Source of the DNA: Streptomyces bicolor
GTDB lineage: Bacteria > Actinomycetota > Actinomycetes > Streptomycetales > Streptomycetaceae
Assembly (NCBI RefSeq): GCF_000719285.1
Contig: NZ_JOFS01000017.1
Location: 124,001-188,000, forward strand
DNA: 64,000 nt
Direction of reading: 5' to 3'
Position 1 is the stretch's first letter. Each line of letters opens with the position of its first letter. This document shows, one piece after another, positions 11,554 through 21,039 of this stretch. The position numbers and the translations under genes were made by a program. The notes beneath the pieces are model-generated. The model saw nothing but the letters and a program-made list of their open reading frames with translations. It did not search any database and was not told the origin of the DNA.

Positions 11554-12425
11554 CACTCCCCCTCCTCGGCGGTAGGCCCTGCCGGATGGCCGGGGTCGGA
11601 TGCCGATGTGTCCTGCGGCGCGTCATGCGAACTGAGGTGTTCGGCCGGCGACGGCTCGTGCACCGCACTGTCCTGCGGCCCCTCGTGCGGGCCGCCCTCC
11701 CGCGGATGGACCACGCGCGCGGGTGCGGCCTCTCCCCTGGCCAGGCGGAGGCCGACCAGCGACGCCGGTCCCGCACTGCCGCTCTCCTCGACGGCCCCGG
11801 GCCGCTCGTCGGGGAAGCCGGCCAGAATCCGCGCGGTCTCCTTGAAGGTGCACAGCCGGGCCCCGCGCGTCGGATCGACGGGCCGCCCCGCGCGCAGGTC
11901 GTCGACCAGGCGCTTGGCGCTCGCCGGGGTCTGGTTGTCGAAGAACTCCCAGTTGACCATCACGACCGGCGCGAAATCGCAGGCCGCGTTGCACTCGATG
12001 TGCTCCAGGGTGACCTTGCCGTCGTCGGTGGTCTCGCCGTTGCCGACGCCCAGGTGCTCCTGGAGCTCCTCGAAGATCGCGTCCCCGCCCATCACCGCGC
12101 ACAGGGTGTTGGTGCAGACGCCCACCTGGTAGTCACCGCTCGGCTTGCGCCGGTACATGGTGTAGAAGGTGGCGACCGCGGTGACCTCGGCCGTGGTCAG
12201 GCCGAGCATGTCCGCGCAGAACCGCATTCCGGTGCGCGTGACATGGCCCTCCTCCGACTGCACGAGGTGCAGCAACGGCAGCAGGGCGGACCGGGAGTCC
12301 GGGTATCGGGCGATGACGTCGCGCGCGTCCCTCTCGAGCCGCTCTCGAACGTCGTCCGGGTAGCCGGGCGCGGGCAGTTCGGGCATGCCCAGGCTGACGC
12401 CCCGCTCGGAAGAAGAGGTGGTCAC
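11553..12425 (-). CDS. nuoE: NADH-quinone oxidoreductase subunit E with long acidic tail
   Basis: 2Fe-2S thioredoxin-like subunit of complex I, 290 residues with GTG start at 12425, which overlaps the nuoD stop by 4 bp. The cluster N1a ligands appear as CTNTLC and [12 protein letters not shown]. The catalytic domain ends near residue 190; the remaining ~100 residues are rich in Pro, Gly, Glu and His and look disordered. E. coli NuoE is about 166 residues, so this tail is an actinobacterial extension of unknown role. Upstream in-frame sequence is a shadow of nuoD. Confidence 0.94.
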   Translation of the reverse strand: MTTSSSERGVSLGMPELPAPGYPDDVRERLERDARDVIARYPDSRSALLPLLHLVQSEEGHVTRTGMRFCADMLGLTTAEVTAVATFYTMYRRKPSGDYQVGVCTNTLCAVMGGDAIFEELQEHLGVGNGETTDDGKVTLEHIECNAACDFAPVVMVNWEFFDNQTPASAKRLVDDLRAGRPVDPTRGARLCTFKETARILAGFPDERPGAVEESGSAGPASLVGLRLARGEAAPARVVHPREGGPHEGPQDSAVHEPSPAEHLSSHDAPQDTSASDPGHPAGPTAEEGE

Positions 12426-13744
12426 CGGTCGACGCCTCCCATCACGGGGTCGATGGACGCGACGGCGACGATGACGTCGGCGACCTGGCCGCCCTCGCAC
12501 ATCGCCGCCATGGCCTGCAGGTTGGTGAACGACGGGTCGCGGAAGTGGACCCGGAAGGGACGGGTGCCGCCGTCGGACACGGCGTGCACCCCGAGCTCGC
12601 CCTTGGGCGACTCGACGGCCGCGTACGCCTGTCCCGGCGGGACGCGGAAGCCCTCGGTGACCAACTTGAAGTGGTGGATCAGGGCCTCCATGGAGGTGCC
12701 CATGATCTTCTTGATGTGGTCGAGGGAGTTGCCGAGCCCGTCGGGTCCCAGAGCGAGCTGGGCGGGCCAGGCGATCTTCTTGTCGGCGACCATGACCGGG
12801 CCGGGCTGGAGCCGGTCCAGGCACTGCTCGACGATCCCGAGCGACTGACGCATCTCCTCCAGGCGGATCAGGAAACGCCCGTAGGAGTCGCAGGTGTCGG
12901 CGGTCGGGATCTCGAAGTCGTACGTCTCGTAGTCGCAGTACGGCTGTGCCTTGCGCAGGTCGTGCGGCAGGCCGGTGGAGCGCAGGATCGGGCCGGTGGC
13001 GCCGAGGGCCATGCAGCCGGCCAGGTCGAGATAGCCGATGTCCTGCATGCGGGCCTTGAAGATGGGGTTCCCGGTGGCGAGCTTGTCGTACTCCGGGAGG
13101 TTCTTCTTCATCTTCTTCACGAACTCGCGGATCTGGTCCACCGCGCCGGGCGGCAGGTCCTGGGCGAGTCCGCCGGGCCGGATGTACGCGTGGTTCATGC
13201 GCAGGCCCGTGATGAGCTCGTAGATGTCGAGAATCATTTCACGATCACGGAATCCGTAGATCATGATCGTGGTGGCGCCGAGCTCCATGCCGCCGGTGGC
13301 GATGCACACCAGGTGGGAGGAGAGCCGGTTCAGCTCCATCAGGAGCACCCGGATGATCTTGGCGCGCTCGGTGATCTGGTCCTCGATGCCGAGGAGCTTC
13401 TCGACGGCGAGACAGTAGGCGGTCTCGTTGAAGAAGGACGTCAGGTAGTCCATGCGCGTCACGAACGTGGTGCCCTGCGTCCAGGTCCGGTACTCGAGGT
13501 TCTTCTCGATGCCGGTGTGGAGATAGCCGATGCCGCAGCGGGCCTCGGTGACGGTCTCGCCCTCGATCTCCAGGATCAGGCGCAGCACCCCGTGGGTGGA
13601 GGGGTGCTGGGGGCCCATGTTGACGACGATGCGTTCGTCGTCGGCGCGGGCCGCGGACTCGACGACCTCGTCCCAGTCGCCACCGGTGACCGTATAGACG
13701 GTGCCTTCGGTGGTTTCGCGGGCGGATGCTGACTGCGTGCTCAC
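12422..13744 (-). CDS. nuoD: NADH-quinone oxidoreductase subunit D
   Basis: 49-kDa-type subunit of complex I that lines the quinone site together with NuoB, 440 residues, GTG start at 13744. Family features are the [15 protein letters not shown] loop (about residue 42, contains the quinone-contact His), [13 protein letters not shown] and a C-terminus ending in the conserved DPVMGGVDR. NuoC and NuoD are separate proteins here, unlike the fused NuoCD of E. coli. The gene overlaps both neighbours by 4 bp. Confidence 0.96.
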   Translation of the reverse strand: MSTQSASARETTEGTVYTVTGGDWDEVVESAARADDERIVVNMGPQHPSTHGVLRLILEIEGETVTEARCGIGYLHTGIEKNLEYRTWTQGTTFVTRMDYLTSFFNETAYCLAVEKLLGIEDQITERAKIIRVLLMELNRLSSHLVCIATGGMELGATTIMIYGFRDREMILDIYELITGLRMNHAYIRPGGLAQDLPPGAVDQIREFVKKMKKNLPEYDKLATGNPIFKARMQDIGYLDLAGCMALGATGPILRSTGLPHDLRKAQPYCDYETYDFEIPTADTCDSYGRFLIRLEEMRQSLGIVEQCLDRLQPGPVMVADKKIAWPAQLALGPDGLGNSLDHIKKIMGTSMEALIHHFKLVTEGFRVPPGQAYAAVESPKGELGVHAVSDGGTRPFRVHFRDPSFTNLQAMAAMCEGGQVADVIVAVASIDPVMGGVDR

Positions 13745-14498
13745 GAGTACGACCTCCGCTGGTCCGGAGCCGGGATCTGGGCGCCCTTGTACTCGACGGG
13801 GATGCCGCCGAGGGGGTAGTCCTTGCGCTGCGGGTGGCCCTGCCAGTCGTCCGGCATCATGATCCGCGTCAGGGCGGGGTGACCGTCGAAGACGATGCCG
13901 AAGAAGTCGTACGTCTCGCGCTCGTGCCAGTCATTGGTCGGGTACACGGAGACGAGCGACGGGATGTGCGGGTCGCTGTCGGGGGCGCTGACTTCGAGGC
14001 GGATCAGCCGGTTGTGGGTGATCGAGCGCAGGTGGTAGACGGCGTGCAGCTCACGGCCCTTGTCGGTCGGGTAGTGGACGCCGCTGACGCCGGTGCACAG
14101 TTCGAAGCGCAGGGCCGGGTCGTCGCGGAGGGTGCGGGCGACACGGACCAGGTGCTCGCGCTCGATGTGGAGGGTGAGTTCGCCGCGGTCGACGACCGTC
14201 TTCTCGATGGCGTTCTCGGGCAGGAGGCCCTGTTCCTCCAGCGCGCCCTCGAGTTCGTCGGCGACCTCGTCGAACCAACCTCCGTACGGGCGGCTCGCCG
14301 GTCCCGGGAGCCGGACCGAGCGAACCAGGCCGCCGTAGCCGGAGGTGTCGCCGCCGTTGTCGGCGCCGAACATGCCGCGCTGGACGCGGATCTCCTCGCC
14401 GCCCTCGCCGCGCTGGCCGGGGAGGTTGGAGGCGGAGAGGTCCTTCTCGGGGTTGACCCCGTTCGACCCGTTCGCCCCGTTGGTGCCGTTCGCGTCGC

Positions 14499-14502
<4 letters not shown>
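13741..14502 (-). CDS. nuoC: NADH-quinone oxidoreductase subunit C with Asn/Gly-rich N-terminus
   Basis: 30-kDa-type subunit of complex I, 253 residues. The GTG at 14502 overlaps the nuoB stop by 4 bp; sequence upstream in frame is nuoB shadow. The core motif is [16 protein letters not shown], followed by [21 protein letters not shown]. The first ~20 residues ([16 protein letters not shown]) are a low-complexity linker encoded by short repeated codon blocks and are probably disordered. NuoC stabilises the connection of NuoB and NuoD in the peripheral arm. Confidence 0.94.
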
Positions 14503-15053
<551 letters not shown>

Positions 15054-15068
15054 GTCGTTAAAGGCCCC

Positions 15069-15428
15069 TCAGTCCCATTCCAGGCCGCCGCGCCGCCATA
15101 CGTACGCGTACGCGACGAAGACGGTGAGCACGAAGAGCAGCATCTCCACGAGCCCGAAGATCCCCAGGGCGTCGAAGGTGACGGCCCAGGGGTAGAGGAA
15201 GACGATCTCGATATCGAAAATGATGAAGAGCATCGCCGTCAGGTAGTACTTGATGGGGAAGCGCCCGCCGCCGGCCGGCGTGGGGGTCGGCTCGATACCG
15301 CACTCGTACGCCTCGAGCTTGGCCCGGTTGTATCGCTTCGGACCGATCAGCGTGGCCATGACCACGGAGAAGATCGCAAAGCCTGCCCCGAGGGCTCCCA
15401 GTACGAGGATGGGCGCATACGCGTTCAC
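15069..15428 (-). CDS. nuoA: NADH-quinone oxidoreductase subunit A
   Basis: First gene of the nuo operon, encoding a three-helix membrane subunit of 119 residues. The conserved loop KLEAYECGIEPT, whose Cys lies near the quinone cavity, and RFPIKYYLTAMLFIIFDIE are both present. The start is GTG 15428; a purine-rich ribosome-binding sequence (GAGAGGAGCGAGGAGC on the minus strand) precedes it. The leader of about 110-140 nt holds the likely promoter and a Rex-type operator (separate entries). Confidence 0.95.
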   Translation of the reverse strand: MNAYAPILVLGALGAGFAIFSVVMATLIGPKRYNRAKLEAYECGIEPTPTPAGGGRFPIKYYLTAMLFIIFDIEIVFLYPWAVTFDALGIFGLVEMLLFVLTVFVAYAYVWRRGGLEWD

Positions 15429-15535
15429 CGCTCCTCGCTCCTCTCAGTCGGCACTGACTGCTGGCGGTTGCACTGGACTCACAACCGCCCCACCGATCCC
15501 AGGAGCCCCGCTCGTCCCGGCGAAGATCGAGAACA

Positions 15536-15551
15536 TGTGAAGCAGGTCACA
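15536..15551. promoter_or_regulatory. Candidate Rex operator of the nuo operon
   Basis: The sequence TGTGAAGCAGGTCACA is an inverted repeat that matches the Streptomyces Rex consensus TGTGAACNNNTTCACA at 11 of the 13 fixed positions. The flanks extend it to ATGTGAA-N4-GTCACAA. Rex is the NADH/NAD+-responsive repressor known to control nuo and cyd genes in Streptomyces coelicolor. The site lies about 110 bp before nuoA and just downstream of the proposed -10 element, so bound Rex would block early transcription. The match is seen directly; the regulation is inferred from the family. Confidence 0.72.
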
Positions 15552-15567
15552 AGCCCAACTGCCTCGC

Positions 15568-15600
15568 ATCTTATGCCCGCCGCTCTGTGATCTGCGACAC
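15568..15600 (-). promoter_or_regulatory. Candidate nuo promoter with a Crp-like motif upstream
   Basis: On the minus strand TAAGAT (15568-15573) is a good -10 hexamer in otherwise GC-rich DNA, placed some 15 bp before the Rex-type site. A convincing -35 box is not visible. Immediately upstream, GTGATCTGCGACAC (15587-15600) fits the GTG-N6-GNCAC pattern reported for Streptomyces Crp. The pattern is short enough to occur by chance, so this part is weak. Confidence 0.4.
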
Positions 15601-15622
15601 GGGGTATTGCACAAGCTTTGTG

Positions 15623-16172
15623 ATCTCCACCACCTGACGAAGGATCATGAAGCTGGATGAGCGGCGATCTTCGTACAAGAAGCGTCCGAGTGATCACCAG
15701 AGGTGACATTTTCGCTCGTCGGCGCAGCTCGGAAGGGGCGTCTCAATATCAAGAGAGTTCCCTTGCATGCAAATTGGTGTTGGACAGAACGCCTTGGTAG
15801 GGGAGCGCGTTCACACCTCGGAGGGAGCTTTGGAGCGAGATGTGGACGCGTGCACACGTTCACGAGCGACACGGGGTGGGATTCGGACACAGGACGCGCA
15901 CGACGCCGTAATCGTTGCGTGACCTCCACCACATCAATGAGAGACCTCTGAGAACCGGGCTTGGCCACCGGTCCCAACAAGTGGTAGGCGGCGGGCAATC
16001 CGGACTTAATGATGAAAGGCCGTGATCACGGGCGTGCAGGGCTGCGTCCGCAATGTCCGTTACGGCGTCAATAAAGAGTGGTGCGCCGGGGAATTGGGGC
16101 GCCGATTGAACAACTGTGGCGCAGCACACGTTTCTTGAAGGTATGGAGGAGCCCCTGATACCCGTTGTTCTC
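15623..16172. other. Long intergenic region, no gene seen
   Basis: Spacer between the divergent nuo operon and the NlpC/P60 gene. I see no open frame with Streptomyces-like codon use on either strand, no tRNA, and no recognisable riboswitch core. Just before it, at 15610-15622, CACAAGCTTTGTG forms 5-bp inverted arms around GCT and could be a protein site. AT content is higher than in the flanking genes, as expected for promoter DNA. The length (over 500 bp) leaves room for a structured leader in front of the hydrolase gene. Confidence 0.5.
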
Positions 16173-16970
16173 ATGTCCCACACCGCTCACATACGTAGCC
16201 ACCGGAAGCCCCGCCGCAGCGCGTCGTCGTCCATCGCGATGCGTGCCGGAGTTGCCGGTGGCGTCCTCAGCATGGCAGCGGCGGGTGCGTCGGCCACGGC
16301 GAACGCCGCCGAGCCGGTGACCCAGACCATCGAACTGCCCACCCTCACGGGTGACCTGGCGACCCAGCTCGCCCAGCCCGCGGACGCCACCCAGCTGGCG
16401 GCGGCGAACTACGAGCTCGACGCCGAGCGTGACGCGGCCGCCGCCGCGGCGGCCAAGGAAGCCAAGAAGGACCTCGCCGAGGCCAAGAAGAAGGCCGAGG
16501 CGAAGAAGAAGGCGGAGGAGGCTCGCCGGGCCGCCGCCGAGGCCGCCGCCTCGCGCAGCGCCGAGCGGGCCACCCTGTCCGCTTCCGCGAGCACGAGCAT
16601 GTCCGCTCCCGCGAGCGGCAGCGTGGGGACCGTCATCTCCTTCCTCCAGGCGCAGGTCGGCGACGCGTACGTCATGGGTGCCACCGGCCCCAACGCGTGG
16701 GACTGCTCCAGCCTGGTCCAGGCCGCGTTCAAGCAGGTCGGCGTCGACCTGCCGCGGGTCTCGCAGGACCAGTCGATGGCCGGCACCGAGGTGTCGCTGT
16801 CCAACCTCCAGGTGGGCGACATCCTGTACTGGGGCGCCAAGGGCTCCGCGTACCACGTGGGCGTCTACATCGGCAACGGCCAGTACCTGGACGCGGCCAA
16901 CCCGTCCAAGGGCGTCGTCATCCAGGACCTTTCCGGCTACCCGGCGACGGGCGCGGTGCGCGTGCTCTGA
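16173..16970 (+). CDS. Secreted NlpC/P60-family cell-wall hydrolase
   Basis: Probable peptidoglycan endopeptidase, 265 residues. ATG 16173 (MSHTAHIRSHRKPRRSAS) gives a normal signal peptide: basic N-region, hydrophobic core, AXA-type end near ASATANA. Residues ~75-125 form an Ala/Lys/Glu-rich coiled coil, followed by a Ser/Ala linker and a C-terminal NlpC/P60 domain with the catalytic Cys in AWDCSSLVQAAF and His in SAYHVGVYIGNG. An ATG ten codons upstream is open but has poorer spacing to its ribosome-binding sequence. It is transcribed away from nuo. In the family such enzymes cut stem-peptide bonds. Confidence 0.85.
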   Translation: MSHTAHIRSHRKPRRSASSSIAMRAGVAGGVLSMAAAGASATANAAEPVTQTIELPTLTGDLATQLAQPADATQLAAANYELDAERDAAAAAAAKEAKKDLAEAKKKAEAKKKAEEARRAAAEAAASRSAERATLSASASTSMSAPASGSVGTVISFLQAQVGDAYVMGATGPNAWDCSSLVQAAFKQVGVDLPRVSQDQSMAGTEVSLSNLQVGDILYWGAKGSAYHVGVYIGNGQYLDAANPSKGVVIQDLSGYPATGAVRVL

Positions 16971-16999
16971 CGTACGGTCGTACAGCGCAGTCGTACGGC

Positions 17000-17032
17000 A
17001 GGGGCCGCAGCCGCTCGGGGGCAGCGGCCCCT
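17000..17032. terminator. Hairpin terminator after the NlpC/P60 gene
   Basis: AGGGGCCGC (17000-17008) and GCGGCCCCT (17024-17032) form a perfect 9-bp GC stem with a 15-nt loop. It sits 30 bp after the hydrolase stop and 28 bp before the convergent amine-oxidase stop, so it could serve both. No T-run follows, which is common for Streptomyces terminators. Confidence 0.6.
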
Positions 17033-17059
17033 CCGTCCTGTCCGAGGTGACCCTGTGCC

Positions 17060-18904
17060 CTATCCGAGGTCGAAGGTGTTGGGCAGGCCCAGCTTGTAGC
17101 GCACCTCGTCGATCCGCTTGAGGGGTTCCAGTTCCGGGGGCCGGTACAGCTCTCGGATCTCACAGCGGTCGGCGTCCGAATTGTCCGCGTCCAGGAGCGC
17201 GTTGACCGCGAGGCGGGCCGACTCGTTGGCGCCCTCCATCGTCGCCAGGTCCACGTCGGTGCGGACGTAGTCGCCCGCGAGGTAGAAGTTCGGGACCTTC
17301 GTACGGGCCGTCGGACGGTTGTAGAGGGTGCCCGAGGGGTGGATGAGGAGCTGCTCGCGGTTCTGCGGGTCGGGGCCGCCCAGACCGGTCACCGCCGGGT
17401 CCATGAACCAGCCGAGGCGGTCCTCGTCCCGCAGCGTGGTCTTGCCCGCGTCGTTGAGGCCGTCCTTCAACTGGGCCCAGAGTTCGGCGACGACCTCCTC
17501 CTTGGTGCACTCCTTGGCGGTCTTGCCGTAGAGAATGCCCGGCTTGTCCCACTCCGAGATGATGGCGGAGAGGCAGTCGTGGGCGCGGCCGTCGCCGTAG
17601 TCGCGGGAGAAGTCCCGTCCGTCCCAGAACTGGGCCTGGCCGACAGCGGTCACCGACCAGGGCGAGTCGAGACAGTTGATGTGGCCGTGCACGACCGGTG
17701 TGGGCGTGCGTAGATAGAACATCACGCCGGTCATCCAGTCGGTCTGGAGGGCGTCGCACCGCGCGAGCTGCGGGTCCGCCGCGCGCAGGGCCGGGCCCCA
17801 CGTCATGCGCGCGTGCTCGACCGGGAGCGCGGAGATGTAGTGGTCGGCGGTGACGGTACGTTCGTCGCCGCCGTCGCGGGCCGAGACGCGGACGCCGGTC
17901 ACGCGGCCGCCGTCGTGCAGAACCTCACGCACCTGGGAGCCGAGGGCGAACTCGACGCCGAGGGAGCGCAGGTGGGTCTCCCAGGGGTCGATCCAGGCCT
18001 CACTGGTGGGGGCGTTGAGGACGCGGTCGATGTCGGCGTCGCCGTCCATGCCGCGGCCGAGCAGGCCCCACAGGAGCAGGGCCTCGATGATGATCCGGCC
18101 GACGGTTCGGGTGGAGGCGACCTCCGCGCGCGTGGCGACGAGGTTGCGGGTCTGGCCTATGCCGAGGACGGTCTGGTACTCCTCACTCATCTCCTCGGCT
18201 CGTATGAAGTCCCACCACGCGACCTTCTCCCACTGCTCCTCGCGTCGGGCGTCGCAGCTGGTGAGGTGGACGAGGAGGCGGTCGGCGAAGTAGGCGACCT
18301 CGTGGGCGGGCAGGCGGGTGCCGAGGTCCAGCACCGAGAGGATCTGGTCGCGGATCCAGCCGGGGGTGAGGTCGCCGAGGCGCGGCGGGGTGGTGGCGCG
18401 GCGGAGCGGGAAGTGCAGGTCGGGGCGGCCGCCGGCGCGGGCGAACAGCGCCTCGGTGCCGCTGACGAGGTTGTCGTGGACGCCGTTCGCGTTGCCGGGC
18501 ACGGGTATGCGGCGCATAGTGTCCGGCAGGTTCCGGTAGAAGCCGGGGAAGAAGCGGAAGCCGTGCTCGGCGGGGAGGTCCGCGCGGCCACCGGCGGCCG
18601 TGCCGGGGACGGGCATCGAGCGGGCCTTGCCGCCGAGGGCGTCGTAGTACTCGTAGACGGTGACGGCGTAGCCGCGTTCGGCGAGTTCGTGGGCGGCGCT
18701 CAGGCCGGAGACTCCGCCGCCGAGGACGGCGACGCGTCTGCCGGAGTTGCCGGACGGGGCCGCCGCGGACGCTGTGCCGGCCGTTCCTAAGGCGCTTACG
18801 GCGAGGGCGGCTCCGGCGGTGGCCGTGAGGAAGCGTCTGCGGGTGTGGCCGGATGGGGCGCGGTCTGTCTTCTCCTGGGGCTCCTGGGTGTGTTCTGTTG
18901 TCAT
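17060..18904 (-). CDS. Tat-exported FAD-dependent amine-oxidase/desaturase-like protein
   Basis: Flavoprotein of 614 residues. The N-terminus has a twin-arginine signal (HTRRRFLTATAGAALAVSALG), so the folded holoprotein is probably exported. A dinucleotide-binding motif follows (VAVLGGGVSGLSAAHELAERG), then PAEHGFRFFPGFYRNL, characteristic of the amine-oxidase/phytoene-desaturase/hydroxysqualene-dehydroxylase superfamily. The C-terminus FYLAGDYVRTDVDLATMEGA is the second FAD-contact region. The substrate cannot be read from sequence and no terpene genes adjoin. ATG 18904 is preceded by a weak purine run. Confidence 0.75.
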   Translation of the reverse strand: MTTEHTQEPQEKTDRAPSGHTRRRFLTATAGAALAVSALGTAGTASAAAPSGNSGRRVAVLGGGVSGLSAAHELAERGYAVTVYEYYDALGGKARSMPVPGTAAGGRADLPAEHGFRFFPGFYRNLPDTMRRIPVPGNANGVHDNLVSGTEALFARAGGRPDLHFPLRRATTPPRLGDLTPGWIRDQILSVLDLGTRLPAHEVAYFADRLLVHLTSCDARREEQWEKVAWWDFIRAEEMSEEYQTVLGIGQTRNLVATRAEVASTRTVGRIIIEALLLWGLLGRGMDGDADIDRVLNAPTSEAWIDPWETHLRSLGVEFALGSQVREVLHDGGRVTGVRVSARDGGDERTVTADHYISALPVEHARMTWGPALRAADPQLARCDALQTDWMTGVMFYLRTPTPVVHGHINCLDSPWSVTAVGQAQFWDGRDFSRDYGDGRAHDCLSAIISEWDKPGILYGKTAKECTKEEVVAELWAQLKDGLNDAGKTTLRDEDRLGWFMDPAVTGLGGPDPQNREQLLIHPSGTLYNRPTARTKVPNFYLAGDYVRTDVDLATMEGANESARLAVNALLDADNSDADRCEIRELYRPPELEPLKRIDEVRYKLGLPNTFDLG

Positions 18905-18994
18905 GATTCCCGGAGGGTAGGGAGGGGCTCCGAAGGTCGGAAGCCCGTTTCCCGGTCACCTACAGCATCCTCACAACCACAGGGAGAAGCAGCC

Positions 18995-19624
18995 ATGCCA
19001 AGCGTGTTCGTGCAGGGCAGGCCCGTCGAGTCGTACCCGCAGCTCGCGCCCGAGGCCCGGCGCGGCTCGGTGCGCAGGATCACCGAAGCGGGTGAGGACG
19101 TCCTGCACAAGCGGTGCCGGGACGTCACCGAGTTCGGGCCGGATCTCGCCGCGCTCATCGACGACATGTTCCTGACGATGTACATCGCCGACGGGGCCGG
19201 GCTCGCGGCCAATCAAGTCGGCGTCGATCTCCGGCTGTTCGTGTACGACTGCCCGGACGACGACGGGGTCCGGCACGTCGGGCACATCGTCAATCCGGTG
19301 CTGGAGGCGCCCGACGCCACACACCGCCGGCTCCTCGACGACAGCGAGGGGTGCCTGTCGGTGCCGGGCGCGGTGATGGACGTACCGCGCCCGGACCGGG
19401 CCGTGGTACGCGGCTTCGACAAGGACGGCGAGCCCCTCGTGATCGAGGGCACCGGGTACTTCGCCCGTTGCCTCGCGCACGAGACCGATCACTGCGAAGG
19501 GCAGGTCTATCTGGACCGGCTTTCCAGGCGGGAGCGGAAGGAGGCGCTGCGGCAGGTGGCGGACCGGCGCGAGGAGGTCTTCGCGCGCCGGTCCGCCAAC
19601 ATCGAGGCCCTCGGCAGGCCTTAG
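18995..19624 (+). CDS. def: Peptide deformylase
   Basis: Removes the formyl group from nascent N-terminal methionine; 209 residues. All three catalytic motifs are present: GAGLAANQVG (67-76), EGCLS (118-122, metal-binding Cys120) and HETDH (162-166, metal-binding His162 and His166, catalytic Glu163). ATG 18995 was chosen because AGGGAGA precedes it at good spacing; the frame stays open upstream but without family sequence. The N-terminal ~25 residues are an extension relative to E. coli Def. Streptomyces usually carry several deformylases, so this need not be the essential one. Confidence 0.92.
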   Translation: MPSVFVQGRPVESYPQLAPEARRGSVRRITEAGEDVLHKRCRDVTEFGPDLAALIDDMFLTMYIADGAGLAANQVGVDLRLFVYDCPDDDGVRHVGHIVNPVLEAPDATHRRLLDDSEGCLSVPGAVMDVPRPDRAVVRGFDKDGEPLVIEGTGYFARCLAHETDHCEGQVYLDRLSRRERKEALRQVADRREEVFARRSANIEALGRP

Positions 19625-19634
19625 GCTCTGCCGG

Positions 19635-20942
19635 TCAGGCCTTCGGTGCCACCTTGCTCAGCCCGTTGATGATCCGGTCCATCGCGTCGCCGCCCGTCGG
19701 GTCGGTGAGGTTGGCCAGGAGCTTGAGGGTGAACTTCATCAGGAGCGGGTGGGTCAGGCCGCGCTGGGTCGCGATCTTCATGACCTTCGGGTTGCCGATG
19801 AGCTTCACGAAGGCGCGGCCCAGCGTGTAGTAGCCGCCGTAGGTGTCCTTCAGGACGCGCGGGTAGCGCTGGAGGGCCAGTTCACGTCCCGCGGGCGTCG
19901 AGCGGGCGTGGGCCTGGACGATGACGTCGGCGGCGATCTGGCCGGATTCCATGGCGTAGGCGATGCCCTCGCCGTTGAAGGGGTTCACCAGGCCGCCGGC
20001 GTCGCCGACCAGCAGCAGGCCCTTGGTGTAGTGCGGTTGGCGGTTGAAGGCCATGGGCAGGGCGGCGCCGCGGATGGGGCCGGTCATGTTGTCCGGGGTG
20101 TAGCCCCAGTCCTCCGGCATCGAGGCGCACCAGGCCTTCAGCACCTCGCGCCAGTCCAGCTCTTTGAAGGAGTCCGAGGTGTTGAGCACGCCCAGGCCGA
20201 CGTTCGACGTGCCGTCGCCCATGCCGAAGATCCAGCCGTAGCCGGGGAGGAGGCGGTCCTCGCCGGGGCCACGACGGTCCCACAGCTCCAGCCACGACTC
20301 CAGGTAGTCGTCGTCGTGGCGGGGGCTTTCGAAATACGTCCGTACGGCCACGCCCATCGGGCGGTCCTCGCGGCGGTGCAGGCCCATCGCCAGGGACAGG
20401 CGGGTGGAGTTGCCGTCGGCGGCGACGACCAGCGGGGCGTGGAAGGTGACCTCGCGCTTCTCCTCGCCGAGTTTGGCGTGGACGCCGGTGATCCGGCCGG
20501 TGCGGTCGTCGATGATCGGGGCGCCGACGTTGCAGCGCTCGTAGAGCCGGGCGCCCGCCTTCTGGGCCTGGCGGGCGAGTTGCTCGTCGAAGTCGTCGCG
20601 CTTGCGGACGAGGCCGTAGTCGGGGAAGGAGGCGAGATCCGGCCAGTCCAGCTGGAGGCGCACACCGCCGCCGATGATCCGCAGGCCCTTGTTGCGCAGC
20701 CAGCCGGCTTCCTCGGAGATGTCGATGCCCATCGCCACGAGCTGTTTGACCGCGCGCGGGGTCAGGCCGTCGCCGCAGACCTTCTCCCTCGGGAACTCGG
20801 TCTTCTCCAGCAGGAGTACGTCGAGGCCGGACTTGGCCAGGTGATACGCCGTCGTGGAGCCGGCCGGCCCCGCGCCCACGACGATCACATCGGCGGTGTT
20901 CTCGGAGAGGGGCGAGGAGGGGGGCTCGGTCACAACGGTCAC
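19635..20942 (-). CDS. Geranylgeranyl-reductase-family flavoprotein, possible menaquinone side-chain reductase
   Basis: FAD-dependent reductase of 435 residues, GTG start at 20942. Features: DVIVVGAGPAGSTTAYHLAKSG Rossmann motif near residue 18 (shown in full family form), the KVCGDGLTPRA motif typical of the GGR family, and GLLLVGDAGGLVNPFNGEGIAYAMESG for FAD ribityl contact. The family reduces isoprenoid double bonds; mycobacterial MenJ reduces one isoprene unit of menaquinone. Streptomyces make partly saturated MK-9, and this gene lies close to menG and mqnC, so quinone side-chain reduction is a reasonable inference, not proof. Confidence 0.75.
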   Translation of the reverse strand: MTVVTEPPSSPLSENTADVIVVGAGPAGSTTAYHLAKSGLDVLLLEKTEFPREKVCGDGLTPRAVKQLVAMGIDISEEAGWLRNKGLRIIGGGVRLQLDWPDLASFPDYGLVRKRDDFDEQLARQAQKAGARLYERCNVGAPIIDDRTGRITGVHAKLGEEKREVTFHAPLVVAADGNSTRLSLAMGLHRREDRPMGVAVRTYFESPRHDDDYLESWLELWDRRGPGEDRLLPGYGWIFGMGDGTSNVGLGVLNTSDSFKELDWREVLKAWCASMPEDWGYTPDNMTGPIRGAALPMAFNRQPHYTKGLLLVGDAGGLVNPFNGEGIAYAMESGQIAADVIVQAHARSTPAGRELALQRYPRVLKDTYGGYYTLGRAFVKLIGNPKVMKIATQRGLTHPLLMKFTLKLLANLTDPTGGDAMDRIINGLSKVAPKA

Positions 20943-21039
20943 GGCTGGATCTCCCCAGGTTCGAAATCTGCGTGCCGACCGGCACTGGACATGGGCAGTC
21001 TATTCAGCAGAATTGATCACCCGGCTGAAGGGCTGCCCT

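Noticed and set aside
15610..15622. CACAAGCTTTGTG as a second Rex site
   Set aside because: The half-site order (CACAA...TTGTG) is the reverse of Rex operators (TTGTG...CACAA).
15623..16172. c-di-AMP (ydaO-type) riboswitch before the NlpC/P60 gene
   Set aside because: Cell-wall hydrolases in actinobacteria often have one, but I could not find the conserved core segments of that riboswitch in this leader.
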